Shown here one piece after another: positions 1 through 9,803 of a stretch of DNA of 64,000 nt. Each line of letters begins with the position of its first letter. Position 1 is the stretch's first letter. The stretch lies in contig CP051247.1 of NCBI GenBank assembly GCA_017795105.1, positions 3,368,001-3,432,000 of the forward strand. The letters are read 5' to 3'. The stretch is from Planctomycetaceae bacterium (lineage in GTDB: Bacteria; Planctomycetota; Planctomycetia; Planctomycetales; Planctomycetaceae). The position numbers and the translations under genes were made by a program. The notes below the pieces were generated by a model. That model made no database searches, had not been told where the DNA came from, and saw nothing but the letters and a program-made list of their open reading frames with translations.

Positions 1-249
1 ACTTCGCCTGCTGCAACTGCGAGGAAGTTGCCGGAAATTTACGGCATTTTCGAAAATTCAATCAAGATCGCTTCGTTTGCTGCCGAGGAGTGCCATTTTT
101 ACAAAGAATCCAGGTTCTTCCGGGTGTGGCCAGCTAAAGAAAAGTGGTCGCATGCAGGGGGTGAAGGGGGAGGCGCTCCAGTTGAGTCAACTGGGGAGAT
201 CATGTGGTGTGGCTGATGATTTCGCTTTCGAAAGGGAGCAATTCAACGC
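1..249. other. Left-edge stretch with no recognisable gene
   Basis: Short open frames exist on the plus strand, but they overlap one another, have no ribosome binding site and have no recognisable protein character. I see no RNA gene. The stretch probably belongs to the intergenic region that continues past the window edge. Confidence 0.5.
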
Positions 250-284
250 AAAAAGACGCCGGTGAATCTATCACCGGCGTCTTT
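250..284 (-). terminator. Rho-independent terminator of the 0.3-2.3 kb lipoprotein cluster
   Basis: A perfect 14-bp inverted repeat (AAAGACGCCGGTGA at 252-265, TCACCGGCGTCTTT at 271-284) has a 5-nt loop. Read on the minus strand, the stem is followed by a run of T. It lies about 50 bases downstream of the stop codon at 332. Confidence 0.85.
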
Positions 285-331
285 GGAAATGTCGATTGGT
301 GTTCGCATGGGCGACTTGGTTCGCTCGCTGC

Positions 332-1009
<678 letters not shown>

Positions 1010-1104
1010 AACGAAAAATCCTGCAGGATGGGATAACAACGGGCGGGAGAATAGGTGGGGCACCGGCGTTGCCAGTGGAATTGTTTGGGAGGGCGTCTTT
1101 CGAG

Positions 1105-1178
1105 GGTGGCACTGGCTCAGCCAGTGCTGCTTCGAATTCTTTGTTTGTCGCCGCCGTCCACTGGCGAAGCCCGTGGCA
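1105..1178. repeat. Paired-hairpin (BIME-like) repeat, CACTGGC family
   Basis: Two short hairpins lie about 70 bases apart in opposite orientation. The first is GGCACTGGC-TCA-GCCAGTGC at about 1108 and the second CACTGGC-GAA-GCCCGTGGCA at about 1159. The element fills the gap between the two paralogous lipoprotein genes. Confidence 0.7.
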
Positions 1179-1201
1179 GACGGTCAACGATTTTGGGGGG
1201 G

Positions 1202-1873
1202 TTAATTCACGTCTTCGGTGGGACGGTAGTCGTAGAACAGTCGGGCGAGTTCGTCGGCCATGCGGCTGTTGAACTTTTCGCCGAAGGTTCGTTCCGACAT
1301 GTTGTCAGACGAGACGGGATAGTGATGGGGGTAGGTGGAGGTGTATTCGTGCTGGAAGATCAGGAAGGCCCCGCGTCCGTTAGCCGTTTTGCGGCACTCG
1401 TAAACGCTGACATGACCGTGGGCGTTTCCGCGGTACAGGTTGGGGCTGTTCTCTTCGCGATAGGAAATGTTATCGATCTCGAAGTGGATGATGTAATCGG
1501 TCTCGAATTCCTGAGCGATTTCACTCGGTTCGTCCCAGACTCCGCCGACGCGGCTCAGCCAGCCATCGACTTCGTTGGGGGAGACGCAATCGATTTCGTG
1601 GAGGCGAAACTTACGGTAAACACCGTCGATGATATCGCGGTCGACCGCGGAGAATTCGCTGCGAATAAACTCCGGCGTCGTGCAGACGACGAGTACCTGC
1701 TTTTCGTCTTTGACCAGATTCACGCCGGTCCGCTGGCGAAACATCGACGGCACTTTCGGGTCGCCAATGAGGGCTTTGCCGGCCATGACAGCAAGCGAGC
1801 AGCCCGACAGCGTGCCCGCGAAACCAACCGCCAGGAGCAGTGTCAGGAAATGCCGGCGAAGCGGACGCTCCAT
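1202..1873 (-). CDS. Predicted lipoprotein, paralogue of the 332-1009 gene
   Basis: 223 residues with a signal peptide ending LSGC (Cys25), so a predicted lipoprotein. The mature domain resembles the 332-1009 product: both have an IDNISYREENSPNLYRG-like segment, an SVYE strand and a C-terminus rich in basic and aromatic residues. The frame stays open to about 2512, but the extra part is low-complexity nonsense that covers another gene. The ATG at 1873 opens directly into the signal peptide and overlaps the end of the DUF2752 gene by about 30 bases, which suggests translational coupling. The role is unknown. Its link to DUF2752 through overlap suggests a shared envelope function, which is inference. 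Confidence 0.8.
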   Translation of the reverse strand: MERPLRRHFLTLLLAVGFAGTLSGCSLAVMAGKALIGDPKVPSMFRQRTGVNLVKDEKQVLVVCTTPEFIRSEFSAVDRDIIDGVYRKFRLHEIDCVSPNEVDGWLSRVGGVWDEPSEIAQEFETDYIIHFEIDNISYREENSPNLYRGNAHGHVSVYECRKTANGRGAFLIFQHEYTSTYPHHYPVSSDNMSERTFGEKFNSRMADELARLFYDYRPTEDVN

Positions 1874-2334
1874 TGAATCAGAGCGAGCAGGATGAAGATC
1901 GACAGGAACACGATCGCCTGTTTTTCGAGGCTCCTGCGATTCCAGCGGAGCTTCCCGGCGCTGCCCAGAAACAGAGTCGGAATCAGCACCACGCAGGTCA
2001 TTGCCAGAAACGTGGCCGCGACGTTGGTTTGAATCGATTCGATGAGATGTCCCCGGACAAACCAGCTGAAGCTGGTCGTCATCCCGCAACTCGGGCAGGG
2101 GATTCCGAACAGGAATTGGATCGAACACGGAGGTAATCCCAACTGTTGGTGGGTGCCGTAGCCCGCAGGGGAAGGTTCCAGCCAAGCTGCCAGGGTGAAA
2201 CCGGCAATCAGGCCGCAACCAGCAAGGGCCAGGAGGATTCGGAGGAAGGGAGACAGGGGAGTGGATTCGTGAGAACGTCGGGGAGACGTCTGCGAAGAAT
2301 CTTTGGGGACCGGGGTTATATCGGGAGCAGGCAT
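1843..2334 (-). CDS. DUF2752 family membrane protein
   Basis: About 163 residues. A proline/serine-rich cytoplasmic start is followed by three predicted membrane helices (roughly residues 30-50, 90-115 and 135-155). Between the first two lies the DUF2752 signature, here GIPCPSCGMTTSF, with its paired cysteines. DUF2752 proteins are small bacterial membrane proteins of unknown biochemical role that are common in planctomycetes. The ATG at 2334 is preferred, and a TTG nine bases upstream is an alternative. It is first in the minus-strand cluster with the two lipoproteins, and the 1202-1873 gene starts inside it. Confidence 0.8.
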   Translation of the reverse strand: MPAPDITPVPKDSSQTSPRRSHESTPLSPFLRILLALAGCGLIAGFTLAAWLEPSPAGYGTHQQLGLPPCSIQFLFGIPCPSCGMTTSFSWFVRGHLIESIQTNVAATFLAMTCVVLIPTLFLGSAGKLRWNRRSLEKQAIVFLSIFILLALIQWSVRFAGIS

Positions 2335-2514
2335 CGGAGTCAAAATGGGTTCCGGTCAGTGAATTCCTGTGTAAATCCGTGTCGATCTTACAAATTCCGC
2401 TGGAGAAAATGGCTCCTCCAGACGACGGGGGGAGGTCCAGAGACGCTCTGGGCTCATTATCGAACCGTTTTCCCGCGGCGAAAGGTCTGTTCGCGGAATT
2501 CGCACCGCGCATGA

Positions 2515-2546
2515 AGAAAGGCGGACCTCCCTGAAGATCCGCCTCT
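2515..2546 (-). terminator. Terminator of the OmpH-like gene
   Basis: An imperfect inverted repeat (AGGCGGACCT at about 2519, AGATCCGCCT at about 2535) has a 6-nt loop. On the minus strand it is followed by a pyrimidine-rich tail (TTTCTT). It lies about 20 bases past the stop codon at 2567. Confidence 0.6.
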
Positions 2547-2566
2547 CGTCAAAGCCCGACTGTCGG

Positions 2567-3385
2567 TTACTCGTTCGTGCCGACAGGCTCGGGGGTTGAT
2601 TCGCTGGTGCCGGCGGGCAGAGCCGTCTCGGTAGGCGTGGTGGCTGGCGTCGACGTCTTTTCCGGAGCCGGTGCGGACGTCGTCGCCGGCGTGGATGTCG
2701 CAGCCGGAGTCGATGGAGTCAGCGAAGCCGGCGGTGTGATGGGCGTGGCTGGGGGAGTGACAGGCGCGCCTGGGGCAATCGGCGTTGCATCGCCCCCTGT
2801 TTGGGGCAGCCCCGGAGCCGCGGTGGCGTCTTCAGCCGACGGGGCAGTCGTGGGGCCGCCTTCCGCCTTCATCGTTTTCATGCGTTCAACGACCAGATCA
2901 GTGATGTCGACTGAGGTATCGAATGCGAGAATGCTCGGATTCTGGCCGATCACGATCGAGTAGCCCTGTTCTTTAGCGACTTCGAGGGAGACCGGACCGG
3001 CCTGTTCCTGAAATCGCTCGTACAGATCCTGCTGGAACGTGCTGATGTTCTGGCTGGCCTGCTGCCGTGCCTGCTGATTCTGGGCGTTCAGCCGATTGAG
3101 CAGCGATTGCAGTTCGCGTTTTTGTTCGTCGGTGGGGGACTCGCCGATTTCCTTCTGCTTGGCTTCGTACTGACTTTCGAGATCCTGCTGGAATTTCGTC
3201 AGGCCGGCCATGATCTGCTTTTCCCGTTCCTGAATCGCAGTGGCGATTTCAAGATCGGCTCCGGTCAGCTTCAGGACGGTGTCGAGGTTCACGATGGCGA
3301 CCGTGCTGTTGCTCGAGGAGCCGCCGCAGCCGACCAGAAGAGACAGCGGGGCAAGCAGGGACAGGACAACAAAGAGCCGCAGCAT
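2567..3385 (-). CDS. OmpH/Skp-family periplasmic chaperone-like lipoprotein
   Basis: 272 residues with a lipoprotein signal ending LLVGC (Cys20). The segment from about residue 28 to 175 matches the OmpH/Skp plan. It opens with IAIVNLD-like strands (VAIVNLDTVLKLTG), continues with a long Gln/Glu/Lys-rich coiled coil (about 50-125), and closes with a strand and helix (GYSIVIGQNPSILAFDTSVDITDLVVERM). Skp-family proteins hold unfolded outer-membrane proteins in the periplasm. The C-terminal 90 residues are a Pro/Thr/Ala-rich low-complexity tail not found in classical Skp. Lipidation is also unusual, since Skp is soluble, so the protein may be tethered to a membrane with the tail as a spacer. An AAAGG ribosome binding site precedes the ATG. 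Confidence 0.8.
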   Translation of the reverse strand: MLRLFVVLSLLAPLSLLVGCGGSSSNSTVAIVNLDTVLKLTGADLEIATAIQEREKQIMAGLTKFQQDLESQYEAKQKEIGESPTDEQKRELQSLLNRLNAQNQQARQQASQNISTFQQDLYERFQEQAGPVSLEVAKEQGYSIVIGQNPSILAFDTSVDITDLVVERMKTMKAEGGPTTAPSAEDATAAPGLPQTGGDATPIAPGAPVTPPATPITPPASLTPSTPAATSTPATTSAPAPEKTSTPATTPTETALPAGTSESTPEPVGTNE

Positions 3386-3597
3386 GGTAAGCCTTTCAGC
3401 GGGCGCTATTTCGGAGAACAGAGGTTGTGTACACGACCGACCTTACGCCGAATCGGGGTGATTTGTTGGAGTGTAGTGGCCAATTCGCGTGATTTACACC
3501 AAAGAAGACAGGGGATGGTGCGGATTGCGACCGTCGGCCTAGAATGCAGCTCACGATTCTTTGAAGCGGTTCGGTGCAGACGGAAAAAGGAGGCGGG

Positions 3598-4602
3598 ATG
3601 AGTTCACTGCGAGTGGCGGTTGTCGGAGCGGGTTTGTCGGGGCTGATTTGTGCCCGGGATTTGCAGCAGGCCGGGCACTTTGTGCAGGTCTTTGACAAAG
3701 GACGCGGTGTTTCCGGGCGGATGTCGACCCGGCGTGTGATCGAGCCCGAACTGCAGTTTGATCATGGGGCCCAATACTTTACGGCTCGCGACGGCGACTT
3801 CCGCAAGCAGGTGGAGGAGTGGACCGCTCAGGGAGTGGTGGCTGTCTGGGAGGGCCCGTTCGGAACGCTCACCGGTGGCGAAACCGGTCCGGCTCCGACG
3901 AACGACCCGCGGTATGTTGGCACCCCGGGCATGAATGCGATCTGTCGTGATCTTGCGGGAGGGCTCAATGTCCGCTGCAGTGCCCGAGTTGTGCAACTGG
4001 TTCCGAACGGGGGGCGCTGGCAGGTGGAAGTCGAGGACCTTGCTGCCGGGACTTCCGAGGTTCTCAGTGACGGGTTCGATCATGTGGTCGTCGCGATTCC
4101 GCCAGCTCAGGCCGCCGATCTGTTGCCGAAGGAGTCGTCTCTCCAGGAAAAGGTCGGAGAGGCGAAGATGGCCCCCTGTATCGGGCTGATGGCTGCGTTT
4201 CAGTCGCAGGTCGAGCTGGAGTTGAATGGCGTTTTTGTTCAGGAAAACCCGATTCGCTGGATGGCCCGCGACAGCTCGAAGCCGGAGCGAAACAGCGGCG
4301 TCGAACGCTGGGTCATGCATGCGACGCCCGAATGGTCGCAGGAACACATCGACGAATCGCCCGAGCAACTGGTCCCTCAACTGCTCGATGCCTTTTCGGA
4401 AGCCGTCGGGGGAAACGTGCCCGGCACCATTTACGAGGCGGCTCATCGCTGGCTGTATGCAATTCCGGAGAATCCGTTCTCGCAGGGAGGATTTATCGAC
4501 GAACAGTTGAAGTTGACGATCTGCGGGGACTGGTGCCATGATGCCCGCGTGGAAGGAGCCTTCCTGAGCGGCCGAGCCGCTGTCCGAGAGATTCTCGGTT
4601 AG
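3598..4602 (+). CDS. Renalase-like FAD-dependent amine oxidoreductase
   Basis: 334 residues. The N-terminus is a dinucleotide-binding fold with VAVVGAGLSGLICARDL (GxGxxG) and an acidic residue ending the second strand (VFDKG). It continues with GRMSTRR and FDHGAQYFTARD, which are typical of renalase-type flavoproteins (NAD(P)/FAD-dependent oxidases related to amine oxidases). The C-terminus has the expected FAD-closing block (LTICGDWCHDARVEGAFLSGRAA). The substrate cannot be read from sequence. The start at 3598 is supported by an AGGAGG site at 3590; an in-frame codon at 3574 lies upstream of that site. It probably forms a transcription unit with the glycosyltransferase 50 bases downstream, although no functional link is evident. 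Confidence 0.85.
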   Translation: MSSLRVAVVGAGLSGLICARDLQQAGHFVQVFDKGRGVSGRMSTRRVIEPELQFDHGAQYFTARDGDFRKQVEEWTAQGVVAVWEGPFGTLTGGETGPAPTNDPRYVGTPGMNAICRDLAGGLNVRCSARVVQLVPNGGRWQVEVEDLAAGTSEVLSDGFDHVVVAIPPAQAADLLPKESSLQEKVGEAKMAPCIGLMAAFQSQVELELNGVFVQENPIRWMARDSSKPERNSGVERWVMHATPEWSQEHIDESPEQLVPQLLDAFSEAVGGNVPGTIYEAAHRWLYAIPENPFSQGGFIDEQLKLTICGDWCHDARVEGAFLSGRAAVREILG

Positions 4603-4652
4603 CCGTCCTGTGCCGAAAAAATACAACAGTTGATTGAAGTCGGGAAGTTTCC

Positions 4653-6257
4653 TTGTCCGCGGCCTGTCCTCTTTCTGTCGTTCACCCGATCTCACGCCGC
4701 GAACTGCTGTTCGTCGTGCTGATTGCGCTGCTCGGAGCGGCTCTCCGCTTCTGGGACTTGTCGGCGATCGCGGTGGAGCATTTTGATGAAGGGGTCTATG
4801 CCTCGAATCTGTGGTTCACCGCGGAGGAAGGCTATCGCTATCCCGATCGACACCTCTATGCACCGCCTTTGTTGCCGTCGCTAATCGAATGGTCGCTGCT
4901 GATCTTCGGCACCGCCGGCTGGGTGCCTGCTTTGCCGTCGGTAATCGCAGGAGTCTGTACGATTCCGCTGATATGGTGGATGGGCCGGAAACTGGCCGGT
5001 CCGACGGCCGGTCTTGCCGCGGCAATTCTGCTGGCGACCAATGACGTTCACGTTCTGTATTCCCGCACGGCGCTCACGGAAGCCGTGCTCTGTTTCTTCA
5101 TGCTGCTGTCGGTTTCACTGGCGCATTGCACATTTCTGGAGCTGAAGAATCCGCCCGTTTTCTCGAAGCGATCGATCGGCCTGGCGGTACTTAGTGGATT
5201 AATGGCCGGCCTGGCGTGGTTGACGAAGTACAACGGCTGGCTGTCGCTGGCGATCATTTACTCCGGCAGTCTGGCCTGGGCGGTCTTCGGTCGGTTTTCG
5301 GTCGCACAGTGGAAGTGGCTGCTCGCGCATTACGTGCTTATCGGGTTCGTGGCCGGGGTGATTTGGGTTCCGTATCTGCTGTCGCTGGACAAGTTCGGCG
5401 GTTACGCTGCGGTGGCGGCGAATCACCGGCAGTATTTCGGGGGGCTGGCGGAATGGGGCCCGGCTCTGGCGCGGCAGATTTCGAATCAGTGGCAATTGAG
5501 CAGCTGGACGACGCTCGTCGGGCTGATCGCCGTGGGAGTTTTCATCTGCAGCCGGCTGATGCTCAAACTTGAATCGCTCGAAATGCGTTGGTCGCGGAGT
5601 GGAGCCTGGATGGTGGCGAGCTGGATCATTGGGCTTTCGGTGGCGATTCCGCTTTATCATCCCTATCCGCGGCTGGTCGTCCCCTGGTGGATCGGAGTTC
5701 TGCTCGCATTCGGAGGGTTGGCGGCCTGGCTGCAGATTCGAGCCGAGCGACTCGGCAAGACGTTGCCCGCTCGACCAGCTGCGATCGGGCTGGCAGTTCT
5801 GGCATTGGTCGCTTTTGCCGGACCGTTCCTGGAATCTCCCGCCTGGGAAAAACGGACGGAGTTGGAGATCATCGCGGAGGACTTTGTGAAGATCACGGCT
5901 TCCCGGGCGAAGCAGGCCGGGTTGGCGGGCAACGAAGTGATTTTCTATGTCTACGGCGAGCCGGCGGTTTTTTATCACATTTCGTCTCTTGATCGGCTGG
6001 CCGGACCGATTGGGCATCTTGATTTCGCGAAACCGGAAACGCGGCTGAACAATGCCCCGACATATCTGGTCGTCGGGCCGCACGCACACGAGTCCGATCT
6101 GTTTGTCGAGCAGTGGGACGCGCTCGGCTCGTGGTTTGAGCCGGTTCACACCACCGAGGTGCGGCCGAGTCGACTGGTTCAGCTCAATAATGTCGAGCCG
6201 GGAAGCGGTGCCGCGGTCGATGAATACACGCTGTATCAGCTGAAGCCGGCTCCTTAA
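4653..6257 (+). CDS. PMT/ArnT-type membrane glycosyltransferase (GT39/GT83 fold)
   Basis: 534 residues with about ten predicted membrane helices. The first external loop carries the acidic motif HFDEGVYASN (about residues 46-55), the catalytic signature of the dolichyl-phosphate mannosyltransferase/ArnT superfamily. These enzymes move a sugar from a polyprenyl-phosphate carrier to a protein or lipid on the outer face of the inner membrane. A GRKLAGPTAGLAAAILLATN segment and the LYSRTALTEA block are also typical. The last 130 residues form a soluble domain. The start is TTG at 4653, preceded by GGGAAG. A donor sugar could be supplied by the GT2 synthase-like gene at 9804-10757, but the two are not adjacent and that pairing is inference. 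Confidence 0.85.
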   Translation: MSAACPLSVVHPISRRELLFVVLIALLGAALRFWDLSAIAVEHFDEGVYASNLWFTAEEGYRYPDRHLYAPPLLPSLIEWSLLIFGTAGWVPALPSVIAGVCTIPLIWWMGRKLAGPTAGLAAAILLATNDVHVLYSRTALTEAVLCFFMLLSVSLAHCTFLELKNPPVFSKRSIGLAVLSGLMAGLAWLTKYNGWLSLAIIYSGSLAWAVFGRFSVAQWKWLLAHYVLIGFVAGVIWVPYLLSLDKFGGYAAVAANHRQYFGGLAEWGPALARQISNQWQLSSWTTLVGLIAVGVFICSRLMLKLESLEMRWSRSGAWMVASWIIGLSVAIPLYHPYPRLVVPWWIGVLLAFGGLAAWLQIRAERLGKTLPARPAAIGLAVLALVAFAGPFLESPAWEKRTELEIIAEDFVKITASRAKQAGLAGNEVIFYVYGEPAVFYHISSLDRLAGPIGHLDFAKPETRLNNAPTYLVVGPHAHESDLFVEQWDALGSWFEPVHTTEVRPSRLVQLNNVEPGSGAAVDEYTLYQLKPAP

Positions 6258-6264
6258 AAGCCGA

Positions 6265-6292
6265 ACGCCACGACCTGGGAGTGTCGTGGCGT
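6265..6292 (+). terminator. Hairpin after the PMT-type gene
   Basis: A 10-bp perfect stem (ACGCCACGAC at 6265, GTCGTGGCGT at 6283) with an 8-nt loop starts 8 bases after the stop codon. No T-run follows, so termination by this hairpin alone is uncertain. Confidence 0.5.
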
Positions 6293-6322
6293 CGCTGCTC
6301 GGACTTGGCATCGTGAGAGCAG

Positions 6323-6556
6323 TCAGGCGGCTTTTTCTGCGAGTTTTCCAAAGCGGGCAATTCGTTGCGTATGTCCCGGCATGATCGGCGGGCTGAGTGG
6401 CGAGCGCGGTTTGATCAGCGCCCGCTCCTTCAGTTTCTGCTGAACGGCCGGGATGGCGAACTTCACAATCACATTCCGAGCCACAACCAGGCCTCCCAAG
6501 AGAAGGGCGGATGCGGCGAAGATTTCGAGATGCAAATTGAGGATTTGCCAGTTCAT
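6323..6556 (-). CDS. Small single-span membrane protein
   Basis: 77 residues with one predicted membrane helix near the N-terminus (about residues 8-30, IFAASALLLGGLVVARNVIV) and a basic, proline-containing cytoplasmic tail. No family recognised. It follows the FHA gene by 16 bases, with a GGGGGAG ribosome binding site inside that gap, so the two are probably one operon. The coupling suggests a membrane partner or anchor for the FHA protein, which is inference. Confidence 0.6.
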   Translation of the reverse strand: MNWQILNLHLEIFAASALLLGGLVVARNVIVKFAIPAVQQKLKERALIKPRSPLSPPIMPGHTQRIARFGKLAEKAA

Positions 6557-6572
6557 GGTTCGCTCCCCCGAC

Positions 6573-6902
6573 TTATTTGGGGTAATTGATTTGGATCAGG
6601 GTGTGGCCGAGTTCGATATGATCGCCCGGTGCGAGCCAGCGGTCACCGGTCACGATTTCGCCATTCACCTTCGTTCCGCCGAGACAACCCATGTCGCGAA
6701 CCCGGACGGTATAACCGTCGAGCAGCAACGCGGCGTGGACGGTGGCGATGCCGGGGCTCGTGATTTTTAGCTGGCACTGGGGACCCGATCCGATCAGGAA
6801 TCGCGGCCCGAGGGCGGTTATCGTCTGACCGCGATGTGTCCCGGTCAGGATCGTCAGGGAAACTGCGGTTATCAGAGAGTCGGTTCTGGTGGCAGTTGAC
6901 AT
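6573..6902 (-). CDS. FHA-domain protein
   Basis: 109 residues, almost entirely one forkhead-associated domain. The signature elements are present: a FLIGSGPQCQLKI strand (usual form RxxIGR), a SPGIATVHAALLL block (usual S..H), and GGTKVNGEIV (usual NGTxVNG). FHA domains bind phosphothreonine peptides. The usual arginine after the glycine is missing (IGSG rather than IGR), so phosphopeptide affinity may be weak or altered. It is followed immediately by the small membrane protein at 6323-6556. A second FHA protein with a canonical signature lies at 51913-52329. Confidence 0.85.
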   Translation of the reverse strand: MSTATRTDSLITAVSLTILTGTHRGQTITALGPRFLIGSGPQCQLKITSPGIATVHAALLLDGYTVRVRDMGCLGGTKVNGEIVTGDRWLAPGDHIELGHTLIQINYPK

Positions 6903-6991
6903 GGTCTACTCATTTCCAGCGGCACAGCCGCGTGAGAGGCGTTTTATTCGCTGGCGCGTGCTGGCTGATCGTGTGTCAAATTTCCATTCAT

Positions 6992-7741
6992 TCAATAAAG
7001 GTCAGGCTGTCCGCTCATCAGAAGTTGAGCCAGACGGGCCCGGCAGGTCTGAGCCAGTGGCTCGTTTCCTTCTGCGGCGACGAGCTGCGTGATTCTTCGC
7101 AGGCAGCATGTGCAGGTGATGGTCGCGACCTGCTGCTCGGCGAAGTCTCGGACGAGCGAGTAGGCTTCCCGGCAGCGATCGGCGGAAAGAAGCATGGTGG
7201 CCAGGCCGACTCGGAAGCAGGCATTCTCCGGAGCGAGGCTGATTGCTTTGCGGGCCAGTGATTCGGTCACATTCGCCGGATAGCCCGCATGGGCGGCGTA
7301 GTAGCCCATGTCGTAATAGATCTGAGCGTGATCGGGATCGGCCTGCTGAGCCGTCCGGCAGGCGCGTATGGCCTGAGTCGGGTCTCCAAGCACGTCCAGG
7401 GCGGCGGCAACCTGAAGCAGAAGCTCAACGCTGAAATCAGGGTCGTCAATTCGCTCGACCAGAAGATCGCGAGATAATTGTTCGTGGCCGACTTCCGCGT
7501 ACGCATTCGCCAGTGCCAGGCGGGCAGCGGGAAGCAGAGGCACGAACAAAGAAGCCCTTTCGAGGGCGTCTGCCGTCTCGGCCGCATTGTGTTCGGCGTA
7601 CTCGATGAGCCCCAGAAGCTCCCAGTTCCGCCCGTTTTCATCGTTCCGATCAAGATCACGCTGGACCAGTTCGCGGGCGAGGGAGAACTCTCCGGCTTCG
7701 TAGAGATCGAGAATGTTGTCCCGGGGGAAATCGTTGGCCAT
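6992..7741 (-). CDS. TPR-repeat protein
   Basis: 249 residues, all alpha-helical in character. There are at least four tetratricopeptide-like repeats, for example WELLGLIEYAEHNAAETADALERA, AARLALANAYAEVGHEQLSRDLL and AQIYYDMGYYAAHAGYPANVTESLARKAI. TPR arrays mediate protein-protein contacts. No signal peptide is seen, so it is probably cytoplasmic. A CTCC cluster near the C-terminus (residue ~213) adds four cysteines within a short stretch, which could bind metal. It may be expressed with the FHA pair 90 bases downstream. Partner unknown. Confidence 0.8.
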   Translation of the reverse strand: MANDFPRDNILDLYEAGEFSLARELVQRDLDRNDENGRNWELLGLIEYAEHNAAETADALERASLFVPLLPAARLALANAYAEVGHEQLSRDLLVERIDDPDFSVELLLQVAAALDVLGDPTQAIRACRTAQQADPDHAQIYYDMGYYAAHAGYPANVTESLARKAISLAPENACFRVGLATMLLSADRCREAYSLVRDFAEQQVATITCTCCLRRITQLVAAEGNEPLAQTCRARLAQLLMSGQPDLY

Positions 7742-8133
7742 CGCAGGGTCTCCGCTGGCTGGGTTGTTCGTCGCTGGCGATGGCTGGCGAGTTGAGATTG
7801 AGTCTCATTCTCAATATGTATCGGGTTATGTCAAGGCGTTTGCGGAGAGTTTTTCGATTTCGCGGCTTCAATTGGCGGAAAAGAGCAGGAATGCGAGTTC
7901 GCAAACGTCCAGCCGTACAGAGTTATTGTTCATTCGTGACGTTTGTGTGGACCTGGACAAAAGATCGTAAAAGGTTGCCGCGATAGCGGAATGTAGGGGC
8001 CATATCAGCCGGATAACATATCGCCTGCTGTCTATGTGTCGCTGCTTTTATGGGCGATCTTTCGGGCTGCACGTCACGCAGTTTCTGGAATGTTGTCAGA
8101 GTGAAACTCTTCTCTTACTCAAAGGACTCTTTC
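7742..8133. other. Divergent intergenic region between the TPR gene and the DUF1559 gene
   Basis: 392 bases with no convincing gene or hairpin. It must hold the promoters for the minus-strand TPR/FHA group and the plus-strand DUF1559 gene. The part near 7800-7960 is visibly more AT-rich than its surroundings. I cannot assign promoter boxes reliably for this phylum. Confidence 0.5.
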
Positions 8134-9135
<1,002 letters not shown>

Positions 9136-9217
9136 ATCGAGAATGAAGTCGGATGTTCCGCGACGACGGAGCATCCATTCTTTTTTCGCTTCTCATTATG
9201 GAAAGGACTGGCATCCC

Positions 9218-9628
9218 ATGAAACGCTCCTTTGGATTGATTGCCCTGCTCGCAAGCCTGGTCGGATGCGGTTCCGATGCACCGCCGCTGCCCGAACTTGG
9301 ATTGGTCAAAGGCAAGGTGACACTGGATGGCAAGCCGGTGCCGAATGCTTCGATTATTTTCACTCCCATGGACCCGGGACTGCGTTCGTTCGGTCGGACC
9401 GACGAGAGCGGCCAGTACGAACTGACTTATCAACAGGGACATAAGGGCGCCGCCGTCGGGCCACACACAGTCCGCATTCGCACGGGCGGAGAGGTCGCCG
9501 ATGCCGACGGGAATATCGTTTCAGAGAGTCCGGAGATTATCCCGGAACGTTACCACGGCCAGATGGCCCTCTCAAAAATGGTCGAACCGGGAGAGAACCC
9601 AATCAACTTCGATCTGACTTCGAAGTAG
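9218..9628 (+). CDS. Small lipoprotein with a carboxypeptidase-regulatory/transthyretin-like fold
   Basis: 136 residues with the lipoprotein signal LASLVGC (Cys17). The mature part opens with VKGKVTLDGKPVPNASIIFTP and continues with RTDESGQYELTY, the beta-sandwich pattern of carboxypeptidase regulatory-like domains. In planctomycetes, lipoproteins of this type often follow a DUF1559 gene, as here. The start at 9218 has a GAAAGGA site just upstream, and the open frame before it overlaps the DUF1559 stop. Likely an envelope accessory of the DUF1559 protein, which is inference from context. Confidence 0.85.
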   Translation: MKRSFGLIALLASLVGCGSDAPPLPELGLVKGKVTLDGKPVPNASIIFTPMDPGLRSFGRTDESGQYELTYQQGHKGAAVGPHTVRIRTGGEVADADGNIVSESPEIIPERYHGQMALSKMVEPGENPINFDLTSK

Positions 9629-9755
9629 GCAGTGAAGCGAGCGACGACTTTTGTCTTCGCCGGAATCCGTCGTCGCCACTCCTGCGGATTTCCCCCGGGC
9701 TGCAGTCATGAGGAAAGTTATACGAGCTCACCTGGCGATGGACAGCGTCTTCCAG

Positions 9756-9792
9756 TGACTTCGTCACCCAGACGTACACGTCTGGGCCATCC
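9756..9792 (-). repeat. Two-hairpin element, copy 1 (covarying family)
   Basis: Read on the minus strand: GGATGG, then the palindrome CCCAGACGT-GT-ACGTCTGGG, then the mini-hairpin TGAC-GAA-GTCA. The same architecture recurs at 32441, 40850 (partial), 43137, 43254, 43416 and 43511 with different but still paired stems. Confidence 0.8.
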
Positions 9793-9803
9793 TTCATCGC
9801 GAT

